A stretch of DNA of 10,267 nt from Alphaproteobacteria bacterium (GTDB taxonomy: Bacteria; Pseudomonadota; Alphaproteobacteria; Sphingomonadales; Emcibacteraceae): the NCBI GenBank assembly GCA_013152615.1, contig JAADGA010000015.1, positions 1 to 10,267 of the forward strand, written 5' to 3'. This document shows positions 1 to 7,254 of this stretch, piece after piece (the stretch's first letter is position 1; every line of letters starts with the position of its first letter). The notes beneath the pieces were generated by a model. That model saw only the letters and a program-made list of their open reading frames with translations. It was not told the DNA's origin and did no database searches. Made by a program: the position numbers and the translations under genes.

Positions 1-91
1 GGGGCTTTCGCTTTGAGCACTTGTCCCTTTGCACACCACCCTCTCGTGCGGGTCATATTGGTTTTCGCCCAGGTCTCATCAATGAAGACAA
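1..91. repeat. 91-bp terminal direct repeat, left copy
   Basis: Bases 1-91 match 10177-10267 without a mismatch and in the same orientation. The block lies inside the IS630 transposase, around the first catalytic Asp (VFIDETW). The match reaches both physical ends of the window. It could mean two IS copies, a circular molecule or an assembler overlap. Confidence 0.97.
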
Positions 92-517
92 GATGACGCG
101 GGTTCAATCGTCGCTGATATTTTTTCCACTGAGACCGTCGATAGGCAACATCACGCCTGTCTTGTTCGCTGGCGAATACGGTTTTTTTTAAAGCTGATGC
201 CTTCACTCTTCAGAAAACGCCACAAGGTGTCGCAACAAACAATAACACCGCGCTCTTTCAACTCTTTCAATAACGCATGCAGGGTCAAGTCCGGCTTCTC
301 GGAAAGTCGGGCAAGCAACCAATCACGCTCGGGCATCAAAAGGCGAGGCTTTTTGCCGCCAACAGGAAGGGACCCCCGTCGCCCGATAACGTTGTGACCA
401 TTTAATAACGCTTGAAGGGCTCACGCCAAAGATAGTGGCCACTGAACGGCAACTCGCGCCGGATAGAACCGTCAAAACAACCCGCTCGCGAAGGTCAAGT
501 GAATAAGATCGTGCCAT
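1..517 (-). pseudogene. IS630 transposase, N-terminal and central part, split over three frames
   Basis: The reading begins at the ATG at 517 with MARSYSLDLRERVV, followed by a helix-turn-helix of the IS630 type (about residues 18-45, ending VIKWSQRYRATG). The frame is lost at a run of five G on the minus strand (373-377): with four G it would continue SLPVGGKKPRLLMPERDWLL. The second frame runs through a second DNA-binding region (LHALLKELKERGV, then [14 protein letters not shown]). It is lost at a run of eight A (182-189): with seven A it continues [18 protein letters not shown], the canonical 'KKTlhASEQdR' block of the family. The third frame includes the first catalytic Asp in [11 protein letters not shown], about 26 residues before the window edge. 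Both breaks are single extra bases in homopolymers. That fits decay, sequencing error or programmed slippage, which has been reported in some IS transposases. As written, no intact transposase can be translated. Confidence 0.85.
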
Positions 518-594
518 AGAGGCTGGCCTCCTTAACCAGCATCTATCTTGAATCATAATTCAACGCAAAAGGGAAATCTTTTTTCGATTCAGCC

Positions 595-610
595 TAAAAC
601 AGAAACACTC
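595..610 (-). repeat. IS630 terminal inverted repeat (transposase 5' side)
   Basis: The minus strand reads GAGTGTTTCTGTTTTA from 610 inwards. The opposite end at 9703 reads GAGTATTTCCGTTTCA on the plus strand, matching at 13 of 16 positions with only transitions. TA follows outside at 611-612. The transposase start codon lies about 93 bp inside this end. Confidence 0.8.
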
Positions 611-1608
611 TAGCCGCTGAATTTAGTGATCTTTCCTTGCTGATCAATAAATATCGCCTTTTCCAGTTGTGAATATTCTGGCCACACGGCGGGAATCTTG
701 TCGGGGGCCATGACATAAAAGGCCGTCGAAAGCATATCTGCCGTGGTGGTGTCTTTGGCAATGACCGAGACCGAACTGTAATGATCGGCGCTCCGGCCGG
801 TTGCCGGATCAAACAGATGATTAAACCGGCTGTTATCCGAAAAAGGACTGCCGTATCCGCCCGATGTCGCAATCGCCCGCTGGCGGAGCGGAACGGTGAG
901 CAGAATTTTACTGTCATCAAAGGGGGACTGGATTCCCGCTGTCCACGCCCGTCCGTCCCTATGCTGTCCCATGGCGTAGGTTTCCCCCATGTAAACCAGA
1001 ATATTTTTAAATCCTGCGTCCTTTAATATCGCTGTTATCCGGTCAGTAATATAGCCCTGGGCGATACCATTGAGGGTAACCCCCATTCCCGGCTTCAGAA
1101 AAGATATCCGCCGTGAATCAAGCATAACCTTGTCAGAGCCGACATAATTCAATGTCTGCCTGATTTGCTTGAGCGAAGGTCCGTCTGGATCGGCCCCCGG
1201 GGTGCGAAAATGGTCGGCATAGAGTTGCCACAACGGCTGGACCGTAACATCAAAAGCGCCGCCGGTAATCCGCGAACAGGACAGACAGCGCGACATCACT
1301 TCAAGAAATTCCGGATCAGGATTTTCCAGATAGCCGTCAGCGTTCAACCGGTTTATGGCAGAATCCGCAATATAAAGGCTGAAAATTCTTTCCAGCCGAC
1401 TGATCTCGTCCTGACATCGCCGGAACAGCTCACGGGTCTGTTTGGGATCATTGCTGTAAAGCATGATTTCGGCCCTGGCACCAAGTGCCGCCCCCTGCCA
1501 GCGCACCAGCGACCCCGGCGCAGTCATGGCACTTGCCGGATCAAGCATCATCACCCCGGCCGTAGCGGCACTGATTGAGATAAATCGCCTTCGGTTAATT
1601 TTTCGCAT
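610..1608 (-). CDS. nosX: NosX, periplasmic FAD:protein FMN transferase (ApbE family)
   Basis: NosX transfers FMN from FAD onto a Thr of NosR in the periplasm, so it supports NosZ activity indirectly. The product has 332 residues. It opens with a twin-arginine signal (RRRF at 6-9, hydrophobic stretch to about residue 28). ApbE landmarks follow in order: TGGAFDVTVQPLW (115-127), TLNGIAQGYITDR (178-190), LVYMGE (204-209), FNHLFDPATGR (262-272) and the metal-site block ADMLSTA (290-296). I chose the ATG at 1608 over the one at 1623: an AGGAG (1615-1619) sits six bases upstream of 1608, and the upstream choice adds only five residues before the signal. The start overlaps the end of nosL by 14 bp. 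The stop TAG is made of the TA target dinucleotide (611-612) plus the first base of the IS (610), so insertion has set the C-terminus. The ApbE fold looks complete, and at most a few residues seem lost. Confidence 0.93.
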   Translation of the reverse strand: MRKINRRRFISISAATAGVMMLDPASAMTAPGSLVRWQGAALGARAEIMLYSNDPKQTRELFRRCQDEISRLERIFSLYIADSAINRLNADGYLENPDPEFLEVMSRCLSCSRITGGAFDVTVQPLWQLYADHFRTPGADPDGPSLKQIRQTLNYVGSDKVMLDSRRISFLKPGMGVTLNGIAQGYITDRITAILKDAGFKNILVYMGETYAMGQHRDGRAWTAGIQSPFDDSKILLTVPLRQRAIATSGGYGSPFSDNSRFNHLFDPATGRSADHYSSVSVIAKDTTTADMLSTAFYVMAPDKIPAVWPEYSQLEKAIFIDQQGKITKFSG

Positions 1609-2104
1609 TATATTCTCCTGCATCCCCTAATAAATAATCTCGCGGAATATCAGCATAAGCCACAACCCTGCCACCAAATTTACCAACAAATTTATCGGCA
1701 GCTTTTCTGGTACTGAAGGGTATGGTTTCCCTGGCCCCCATCCCGCCATGCCGGCGGCTGTCAATAACGTAAAAGCCGTCTTTCGCCTTGATCCAGATCC
1801 CCATATTCTGTGGCTTGTCCCAACTGTTGGCGCGGCCCATGTCCTGAACATAGATCACCTGCACCCCCTGTTCCTCACCGGGCAGGATTTTATAGGCAAA
1901 AGCATCGCGTACCGAAGGAAACCAGATAGCATGGGCGCGGCCTTTTTTGAAAATCTGTGCCTTTGGCCCCGGATGATCAATAACAACCATGTGACCGTAA
2001 AACCCTGTAGCATCCCGGGTCAGGCGCTCCGGCCCCGGCACGCTGGCTTCCTGCTGACACCCCCCAAGAAAAAACAGCGCCATTATGCCAAGAAAAAATC
2101 TCAT
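1595..2104 (-). CDS. nosL: NosL, copper-chaperone lipoprotein for NosZ maturation
   Basis: NosL is a lipid-anchored Cu(I)-binding protein that hands copper to the NosDFY/NosZ maturation pathway. The product has 169 residues. It carries a short hydrophobic leader and a lipobox FLGGC with the lipidated Cys at residue 16. Family blocks are clear: DHPGPKAQIF (43-52), WFPSVRDAFAY (61-71), IYVQDMG (84-90), GGMGA (120-124) and PFSTRKAADKF (129-139). The ATG at 2104 gives ATGA with the nosY stop, a 4-bp overlap typical of translational coupling, with a GAGG eight bases upstream. Longer in-frame starts would bury the lipoprotein signal inside a hydrophilic extension, so I reject them. One oddity: many NosL proteins have a CXM copper-ligand motif where this one reads FYGHM (35-39), so the Cys is absent and a His lies beside the retained Met. 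The only Cys in the protein is the lipid anchor. Confidence 0.93.
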   Translation of the reverse strand: MRFFLGIMALFFLGGCQQEASVPGPERLTRDATGFYGHMVVIDHPGPKAQIFKKGRAHAIWFPSVRDAFAYKILPGEEQGVQVIYVQDMGRANSWDKPQNMGIWIKAKDGFYVIDSRRHGGMGARETIPFSTRKAADKFVGKFGGRVVAYADIPRDYLLGDAGEYNAKN

Positions 2105-2934
2105 AACTGCCGCCTCTTGAAAACGGCGCAGGCCGCAGTTAATGGCGCAATAATCCATAACACCAGAATCAGGATCAGGCTCATACCCGAAACCCGGTTG
2201 GCCGCACTTAGCCACGCCATACCCGACAACAGGGCAGTATCATTGCTGGAGGTCAGATTATACATGCGGTAACTATCGGTCGGATTGAACAGCATCAGCC
2301 ATTTTACCACACTGCCGTTAATCACATGCCCGCCGTCAGAGGCCAGCAGGGCCAGAAGCCCCATATCATAGAGCAGGACAAACACCAGCCAGATTCCAAT
2401 GGCAACCGCCGCCGCAACCGCCCGCTCGCGCGCCGCGGAACTGATCACGTAGCCAATACTCAGGAAAACCGCCCCCAACAAAACCGATGACAGCAGCAGT
2501 TTCAGAAAACTGTTCCATTCCTGGACGGCAAAGCCCTCCTCTGCGCTAAAGGAAACCGCCAGTCCCGCGACGCCGTAGCCGATCACGATCGCAATGGTGA
2601 GCAGAAACAAATGACCGATGAATTTGCCTAATATTACCTGGGTGCGACTAATCGGATGGGTCAGCAACAGAGTCAGTGTCCCGCGCTCGGCTTCCCCAAC
2701 CACACTGTCATAGGCCAAAAGCAGGGCAATCAGCGGAATAAAGAAAATGCTCAATGATGACAGGCTGACCACCGTCACCGCCAGCGGACTGACGCTGGTG
2801 GTGCCGGTGGGCGTACTGCCCAGAACACTGATCCCGAGGGAGAGAACCGTCATAACCAGTGTAATCATGATCACCCAGCGGTTTCTGAAACCGTCCCGGG
2901 CCTCCTTGGTTACCAGAATCCAGATCTTATTCAT
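2101..2934 (-). CDS. nosY: NosY, ABC-2-type membrane permease of the NosDFY complex
   Basis: NosY is the integral membrane subunit that pairs with the ATPase NosF and the periplasmic NosD to support CuZ assembly in NosZ. The product has 277 residues, matching the family's usual size. About six membrane helices can be seen, near residues 20-40, 55-75, 105-128, 145-166, 172-197 and 250-270. Between helices 2 and 3 lies EAERGTLTLLLTHPISRTQV (81-100), the cytoplasmic segment of ABC-2 permeases that couples to the ATPase. The start MNKIWILVTKEARDGFRNRW at 2934 overlaps the end of nosF by 8 bp and has a purine-rich GGGGGAAGG just upstream. A longer in-frame start at 2979 would add 15 hydrophilic residues encoded inside nosF and is not credible. 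The gene ends in a 4-bp overlap with nosL. Confidence 0.95.
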   Translation of the reverse strand: MNKIWILVTKEARDGFRNRWVIMITLVMTVLSLGISVLGSTPTGTTSVSPLAVTVVSLSSLSIFFIPLIALLLAYDSVVGEAERGTLTLLLTHPISRTQVILGKFIGHLFLLTIAIVIGYGVAGLAVSFSAEEGFAVQEWNSFLKLLLSSVLLGAVFLSIGYVISSAARERAVAAAVAIGIWLVFVLLYDMGLLALLASDGGHVINGSVVKWLMLFNPTDSYRMYNLTSSNDTALLSGMAWLSAANRVSGMSLILILVLWIIAPLTAACAVFKRRQL

Positions 2935-3847
2935 CGGCCTTCCCCCTGATCCCGGTATACGCAAGAAACACCTGCTCAAGGCTCGGATCTTTTACCTCAA
3001 TATCAGCAAGCGGGATATTCAATGCCATTAATTTTGTCAGGAAAACGACTTTGTTATAGGTCGCACAACTTATCTGTCCGGCACCATCGGTGAAAGAACT
3101 ATCTTTAAAATGCTGCGCCACAACATGCAGGGATTCCGCCGGGGCATATATTTTTATTTCCGAAGGAAGGCCCATATTACGGCATAATGCCGCAATGCTG
3201 CCGAGGGCGGCAAGTTTGCCCCGGTTCAGGATTGCCACCCGGTCAATACGGTCATCAAGCTCCGTCAGCGCATGGGATGAAATCAGTATCGTTGCCCCGG
3301 CAAGCTTCCGCTCATTGAGGAGAGCGTAAACATTCCGGCGCGAGGCCGGGTCAAGCCCCGATGTCGGTTCATCCAGAATAAGCAACGCCGGTTTGCCGAT
3401 CAGCGCCTGAGCCAGACCGAGTCGCTGGCGCATGCCCTTGGAATAGGTGGAAATACGGTTATTTGCCGCCGCCAGAAGATCAACCTGACGGAACAGATCA
3501 TCTATGCCGTTGCAGGAGGCTCCCTTCAGCCGGGTATAAAATTCGAGCGTCTCCCGTCCGGTCATGTTATTCTGGAATAACACCTGTTCCGGCAGGAAGC
3601 CGATATTGCGGCGCATCCGGTTAAAGGCCGGTGACAACGGGTCCTGCCCCATGACCCGCACCTGCCCGCCGCCCGGCGGAGTAAGCCCGAGAACCATCTT
3701 GATCAAGGTGCTTTTTCCGGCACCATTATGCCCGACCAGAGCAAAACACTCGCCCGCCTGCACCGTCAGATCAATGGCATCAACCGCTTTGATGTTACCA
3801 TATTTCTTTGAAAGTGATGTCAGCACTATGTTAGAATCAGAGTTCAT
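2927..3847 (-). CDS. nosF: NosF, ABC-transporter ATPase of the NosDFY complex
   Basis: NosF is the cytoplasmic ATPase that drives the NosDFY complex. The product has 306 residues. All nucleotide-binding motifs are present in order: Walker A GHNGAGKST (39-47), Q-loop Gln in FLPEQ (88), signature YSKGMRQR (135-142, the non-LSGGQ form common in ABC-2 ATPases), Walker B LLILDEP (155-161), D-loop SGLDP (163-167) and the H-loop His in SSH (192). A C-terminal region of about 100 residues follows the ATPase core, as in other NosF proteins. The start codon overlaps the nosD stop in a TAATG junction (1-bp overlap). The Shine-Dalgarno is weak, so translation probably depends on coupling with nosD. The end overlaps nosY. 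Nothing looks broken. Confidence 0.96.
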   Translation of the reverse strand: MNSDSNIVLTSLSKKYGNIKAVDAIDLTVQAGECFALVGHNGAGKSTLIKMVLGLTPPGGGQVRVMGQDPLSPAFNRMRRNIGFLPEQVLFQNNMTGRETLEFYTRLKGASCNGIDDLFRQVDLLAAANNRISTYSKGMRQRLGLAQALIGKPALLILDEPTSGLDPASRRNVYALLNERKLAGATILISSHALTELDDRIDRVAILNRGKLAALGSIAALCRNMGLPSEIKIYAPAESLHVVAQHFKDSSFTDGAGQISCATYNKVVFLTKLMALNIPLADIEVKDPSLEQVFLAYTGIRGKADE

Positions 3848-5169
3848 TACTTATTCTCGTATATTATTTGCTTTGGTATTTTCATCAACGGGGCACTGTC
3901 AATCACCCCGCCGGGATGCAGGGCCGGAAAAGCGGACTGCGCCCATTTCAGAATTTTTACCGCCGGGCTGTTAATCAGCAGTCTGGCCGCCGGATAGCGC
4001 CATAAAATCAGGTCAGTAAGACCATTTGGCCGATAAATATTATCAGCAATACCATTGCCGTCCAGATCAAAGGCGGTGTTATCGCTCCAGTAATTGCCCC
4101 TGCCGTTACGGGACCAGTCCAGCCAGCGGGTACCAACGTATTTTACCTGAATCTTGTTATTGACAAAGGCATTGCCGGTAATCTCGTTATCTTCAGACCC
4201 GGCGGTAAACTGAACCCCGATATCGCAATTTGCAAACAGGTTGCCCCGGATTATATTTTTGTTGGAATTATAAATGAATATACATTTTTCCGGACCACCG
4301 GTAACCCGGTTTCCCAGAATTTTGATCCGGTTGGCATAATTGAATAAAATTCCCCGCTCCCGGTCATTGATGGACTGGTTATCCACCACATCAACATAGG
4401 TTGAATACATGATCACATAACCAATATCATTACCGGTGGAGATATTGTTGATTACCTTGCTGTGGTTGGTGTACATATAATGAACCGCAAAACGCACCCC
4501 GTGGATATTATTGTTACGGAATATATTTCTCTCGCTGGTGGTGACAAAAATACCATCGCGGCCAAACTGGATATCATTGCCTTCAACGATGGCACCGGGA
4601 GCATTCCAGACCTGAACCCCGTTGCCGCGTTCGTTAAGGTGCATATCCTGACGACCCCGGATAATATTATTACGCACAATCGCGTCTTTGGCCCCCCAGA
4701 TATAAATTCCAATCAGGTTATTGAGTATATGACAGTTTTCAACGATGGCTCCGATTGCGGTTTTCGACAAAAATATAGCGGAATCCTGGGTTTGCAGCAA
4801 AAGTCCGGACCCGGTGACTGTCAGGTTTGACAATGTCACTCCGGGTGACTTTACCGTAATCACATTGCCGAAGCCGTTGCCTTTAATGATAACTCCCTGC
4901 CTGCCGATAATTTTTACCGGTCGGGAAAGCACAAGCGGTCCGGCATAAGTCCCGGTTGACAGATAAAGGCTAGCCCCCGCCTGTGCCTGATCAATGGCCT
5001 GTTTTAAATTTCCTGTGACCTTTATATCGCGCGCAGCAACATTCGGGCCGCTACACAAAACAAGGATTGTGGCGAGGAAAATCCCCGCCACATTCCAAAT
5101 ATTACTCGGCCAAATATTACCCGGCCAAATATTACCCGGCCAAATATTACCTGGGGACCGATAGCACAT
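3847..5169 (-). CDS. nosD: NosD, periplasmic copper-maturation protein with beta-helix repeats
   Basis: NosD is the periplasmic partner of NosFY and is needed to assemble the CuZ centre of NosZ. The product has 440 residues. Residues from about 75 to 345 are parallel beta-helix (CASH-type) repeats rich in N-x-I/V steps, for example NCHILNNLIGIYIW and NDIQFGRDGIF. They are followed by the family's C-terminal block GRGNYWSDNTAFDLDGNGIA (356-375). The hydrophobic signal core is VAGIFLATILVL (27-38). Before it lies an unusual n-region of about 26 residues made of four tandem PGNIW-type units, with one positive charge only. The ATG at 5169 directly follows an in-frame TGA (5170-5172), so no upstream start exists. 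The only plausible alternative is an in-frame GTG at codon 27, which lacks a Shine-Dalgarno and positive charge. The gene follows nosZ after 11 bp. Confidence 0.94.
   Translation of the reverse strand: MCYRSPGNIWPGNIWPGNIWPSNIWNVAGIFLATILVLCSGPNVAARDIKVTGNLKQAIDQAQAGASLYLSTGTYAGPLVLSRPVKIIGRQGVIIKGNGFGNVITVKSPGVTLSNLTVTGSGLLLQTQDSAIFLSKTAIGAIVENCHILNNLIGIYIWGAKDAIVRNNIIRGRQDMHLNERGNGVQVWNAPGAIVEGNDIQFGRDGIFVTTSERNIFRNNNIHGVRFAVHYMYTNHSKVINNISTGNDIGYVIMYSTYVDVVDNQSINDRERGILFNYANRIKILGNRVTGGPEKCIFIYNSNKNIIRGNLFANCDIGVQFTAGSEDNEITGNAFVNNKIQVKYVGTRWLDWSRNGRGNYWSDNTAFDLDGNGIADNIYRPNGLTDLILWRYPAARLLINSPAVKILKWAQSAFPALHPGGVIDSAPLMKIPKQIIYENK
5095..5154 (-). repeat. Four tandem 15-bp repeats at the start of nosD
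   Basis: The plus-strand unit CCAAATATTACCCGG occurs four times head to tail. Units 2 and 3 are perfect and units 1 and 4 each differ by one base. On the coding strand each unit encodes P-G/S-N-I-W. The 15-bp period keeps the frame, so gain or loss of units would alter NosD only by five-residue steps ahead of its signal-peptide core. Confidence 0.96.
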
Positions 5170-5180
5170 TCACACCCGTC

Positions 5181-7076
5181 CTATGCCGGTTCAACCAGCA
5201 TCCGGCTGCGCATTTCCAAATGAAGCGCATGGCAAAACCACTGGCAGTAGAACCAGTGAACCCCCGGAAGATCTGCCTTGAAGGTCACCGAGGCGCTACC
5301 CTGCGGCGGAATTTCCATGGCAATACCATAATTGGTCAGGGTAAAGCCGTGGGTCAGGTCCTCAATATCATCAATGTTGGTAACGATGATAGTCACCTCA
5401 TTGCCCTCCTTGACGGTAAATTTCTCCAGCGAGTAGACCGGAGCGGTTGAATACATATAAACCCGCACCTTGTTGCCGTCACGAATCACTCCGCTGGCCT
5501 CTGGAAGACTTTTAAAACCGTCTTTTTTGGCCTGAGCCTTCAAGTCATCCCACATGGGATTGTCAAAACCGGGGAAATTAAGCGGGGTAAGCAACGCCCG
5601 CGGCAGCATTATACAATCATGCGGTTCAGAGAACACCGGTCCATCCTCGACCAGCTTCATCCGGTCGCCGGAAATATCAATCAACTGGTCATTATCCGGT
5701 TTTAACGGTCCGACATTGATAAACCGGTCCTTGGAAAACTTATTCAGTGATATAAGCCACTGACCATCGGCATCTTTGGTTTCGCCCATGGTGGTATGAT
5801 TATGTCCGGGCTGATACTGCACATCCAGCTTTTGTATGATCGGATCAACCTTTTTACCGGCATATTTCTGAATGGCTTTTTCAATGTTCCATTTACATAT
5901 CTGACTGTCGATGAACAGAGTGGTATAGGCATTGCCCTTATGATCAAAGGCCGTATGAAGCGGTCCCAGACCCAATTGCGGTTCGGCAACGATGGTATCG
6001 CGTGGCTTGATCTTGTTTTTAAACAGATCAGGCAGCTTGCGGAGGTCCATCACCGACGCCGTCGGGCTGAGTTTGCCGTTGATTATGACATATTTGCCAT
6101 CAGGGGCGGTGTTTATCCCGTGCGGGCTGGTGGGGATTGGAATATAGCGGGTATAATTGGATTTGGCTTTTTTACGGCCATCCAGTACCGGCACATCACC
6201 TTCATAGATTTTGAAATCACCGGCCTTGACCCCCGCTTCAATCGCCCTGAGGTCGAAGACAACCGCCCAGTCATCGACACTGGATGTCATTTCGGCCAGA
6301 TTGACACCATCTTCAGAATTATAGCAGGTTGAATAGGCATATTTCCCCTGATAATCGGTATCGGTATTATCAAGATTGCCATCTACCATCACCTGCCAGA
6401 CCACCTTCATGGTGTCACCGTCAATGGCGGTGAATACGGCGTGATACTTGCCCGGTTCATCCAGCACAGAACCATCATTGGGCATCGGTACCCGATGTTC
6501 CATATTGGCAAATACATAACCGGTGCGCGGATATTTTTGCGGGCGCAGGCCATGAATATCAGCGGCATTGGGGATAGAAATCATCTTGTCCACCTTCATG
6601 ATATCACAGCGAATGCGGGCCACACGGGTATTGGCCTTGTCATTAACAAAAATAAAACGGCCATCATAAGTTCCGTCAGTGAATGACATATGGGGATGGT
6701 GCACGTCGCCATTCATCGGGAAATCACCCTTGTCCGCCCAGAATTTCTTTTCTCTGGGCAGCATATTTTCCATGATGATCTTGCGGCTTTCATTGGTCTG
6801 TCCCCAGCCGGTGGCGCTACAGCGGTTAAACACCGGAATCCGCATCAGCTCGCGCATGGACGGGATGCCAAGAATACGAACCTCCCCCGATTGGCCGCCA
6901 CTCCAGAAACCATAATAATCATCAAGGTCCCCCGGACGGACCTCATTTCTTTCTTTTGCCTTCGCCGCCTGCGGCAGCATTGAGCCAACTCCCATTATGC
7001 CGATGCCCGCAGCAAGGACAGACCCGCCAAGAACGGAGCGTCTGGAAAATCCAGACTTTTTGGATTCTTCTGTCAT
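5181..7076 (-). CDS. nosZ: NosZ, nitrous oxide reductase (clade I, Tat-exported)
   Basis: NosZ reduces N2O to N2 in the periplasm as a head-to-tail homodimer. The product has 631 residues with a twin-arginine signal (SRRSVLGG, 11-18) of the clade I type. The N-terminal seven-bladed propeller carries all seven CuZ histidines: H126 and H127 (DVHHPH), H175 (DIHG), H319 (SPHG), H374 (GPLHTAF), H425 (PGHNH) and H486 (EPHD). The C-terminal cupredoxin domain carries a full CuA site: H576, C611, W613, C615, H619 and M622, in [16 protein letters not shown]. Spacing of the ligands matches the well-studied Pseudomonas stutzeri enzyme with only small offsets, so the protein should be catalytically competent. 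An AGGAG (7083-7087) lies six bases before the ATG. A 178-bp gap with inverted repeats separates it from nosR, and nosD follows after 11 bp. Confidence 0.98.
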   Translation of the reverse strand: MTEESKKSGFSRRSVLGGSVLAAGIGIMGVGSMLPQAAKAKERNEVRPGDLDDYYGFWSGGQSGEVRILGIPSMRELMRIPVFNRCSATGWGQTNESRKIIMENMLPREKKFWADKGDFPMNGDVHHPHMSFTDGTYDGRFIFVNDKANTRVARIRCDIMKVDKMISIPNAADIHGLRPQKYPRTGYVFANMEHRVPMPNDGSVLDEPGKYHAVFTAIDGDTMKVVWQVMVDGNLDNTDTDYQGKYAYSTCYNSEDGVNLAEMTSSVDDWAVVFDLRAIEAGVKAGDFKIYEGDVPVLDGRKKAKSNYTRYIPIPTSPHGINTAPDGKYVIINGKLSPTASVMDLRKLPDLFKNKIKPRDTIVAEPQLGLGPLHTAFDHKGNAYTTLFIDSQICKWNIEKAIQKYAGKKVDPIIQKLDVQYQPGHNHTTMGETKDADGQWLISLNKFSKDRFINVGPLKPDNDQLIDISGDRMKLVEDGPVFSEPHDCIMLPRALLTPLNFPGFDNPMWDDLKAQAKKDGFKSLPEASGVIRDGNKVRVYMYSTAPVYSLEKFTVKEGNEVTIIVTNIDDIEDLTHGFTLTNYGIAMEIPPQGSASVTFKADLPGVHWFYCQWFCHALHLEMRSRMLVEPA

Positions 7077-7254
7077 AGTTCTCTCCTGTTTTGATACAAC
7101 ATCAAATTCGGCTTCCTGTTTCCGAATTTTAGTTTTCCTCTGTTAAAATATCCAGTTACCTGAAGTCTGGACCTAACTCCATTTACACATTAAATTAATT
7201 CTACCATGCCTGCGCGAGGCGTCCTCAATCACTGTTACACTGCGCCGATACCCG
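7077..7254 (-). promoter_or_regulatory. nosR-nosZ intergenic leader with two adjacent inverted repeats
   Basis: The coding strand between nosR and nosZ contains AAATTCGG / CCGAATTT (7122-7129 with 7104-7111), a perfect 8-bp stem with a 10-nt loop. It is followed immediately, sharing bases 7104-7106, by TTTGAT / ATCAAA around GTTGT (7090-7106). The second repeat resembles an FNR half-site pair, but its spacer is five bases instead of four and it sits too close to the ATG for activation. The loop of the first stem (AAACAGGAAG) repeats the AACAGGA of the nosZ ribosome binding site. I infer an mRNA leader that could fix a processing point, stabilise the nosZ part of the message or tune initiation. 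The rest of the gap (7130-7254) is A+T-rich near 7180-7205 and shows no convincing -35/-10 pair or T-tract terminator. Confidence 0.45.
7083..7087 (-). promoter_or_regulatory. nosZ ribosome binding site
   Basis: AGGAG on the minus strand, six bases before the nosZ ATG, is the strongest Shine-Dalgarno match in the operon. This fits the high expression expected of the enzyme itself. It lies directly downstream of two inverted repeats. Confidence 0.75.

Larger units (their letters stand above)
1..610 (-). mobile_element. IS630-family insertion sequence, left part (cut by window start)
   Basis: This is the 5' portion of an IS630-family element reading leftwards. Its outer edge is at 610, where the minus strand begins GAGTGTTTCTGTTTTA, a terminal inverted repeat matching the one at 9703-9718 in 13 of 16 positions, with all mismatches transitions. 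A TA dinucleotide at 611-612 abuts this end, as expected for the TA target duplication of IS630/Tc1-type elements. The piece carries the transposase N-terminus and runs to about 26 residues past the first catalytic Asp. Its last 91 bp (positions 1-91) are identical to the window's right end. Joined through that overlap, the two parts give one element of about 1084 bp, normal for the family. The family assignment rests on the transposase and is firm; the exact edges are inferred from the repeats and TA. Confidence 0.88.

Noticed and set aside
610-1623. nosX start at 1623
   Set aside because: The AGGAG at 1615-1619 is inside that frame and correctly spaced for the ATG at 1608, which leads straight into the twin-arginine signal.
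1595-2215. Longer nosL starting at 2215
   Set aside because: The extension would put the lipoprotein signal (FLGGC) in the interior. The start at 2104 overlaps the nosY stop as ATGA.
2101-2979. Longer nosY starting at 2979
   Set aside because: The extra 15 residues are hydrophilic and encoded within nosF. The ATG at 2934 gives the typical NosY N-terminus and the usual length.
5095-5154. CRISPR-like repeat array
   Set aside because: Units are 15 bp, directly adjacent without spacers, and lie in frame within nosD.
5796-6332. Long plus-strand reading frames opposite nosZ, nosR and nosL (also 8365-8997 and 1748-2272)
   Set aside because: They are antisense shadows of well-supported genes, lack ribosome binding sites and show no recognisable domains.
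7207-7219. nosR terminator at GCCTGCGCGAGGC
   Set aside because: The stem is only four base pairs and no T-tract follows, so it would not be a convincing intrinsic terminator.
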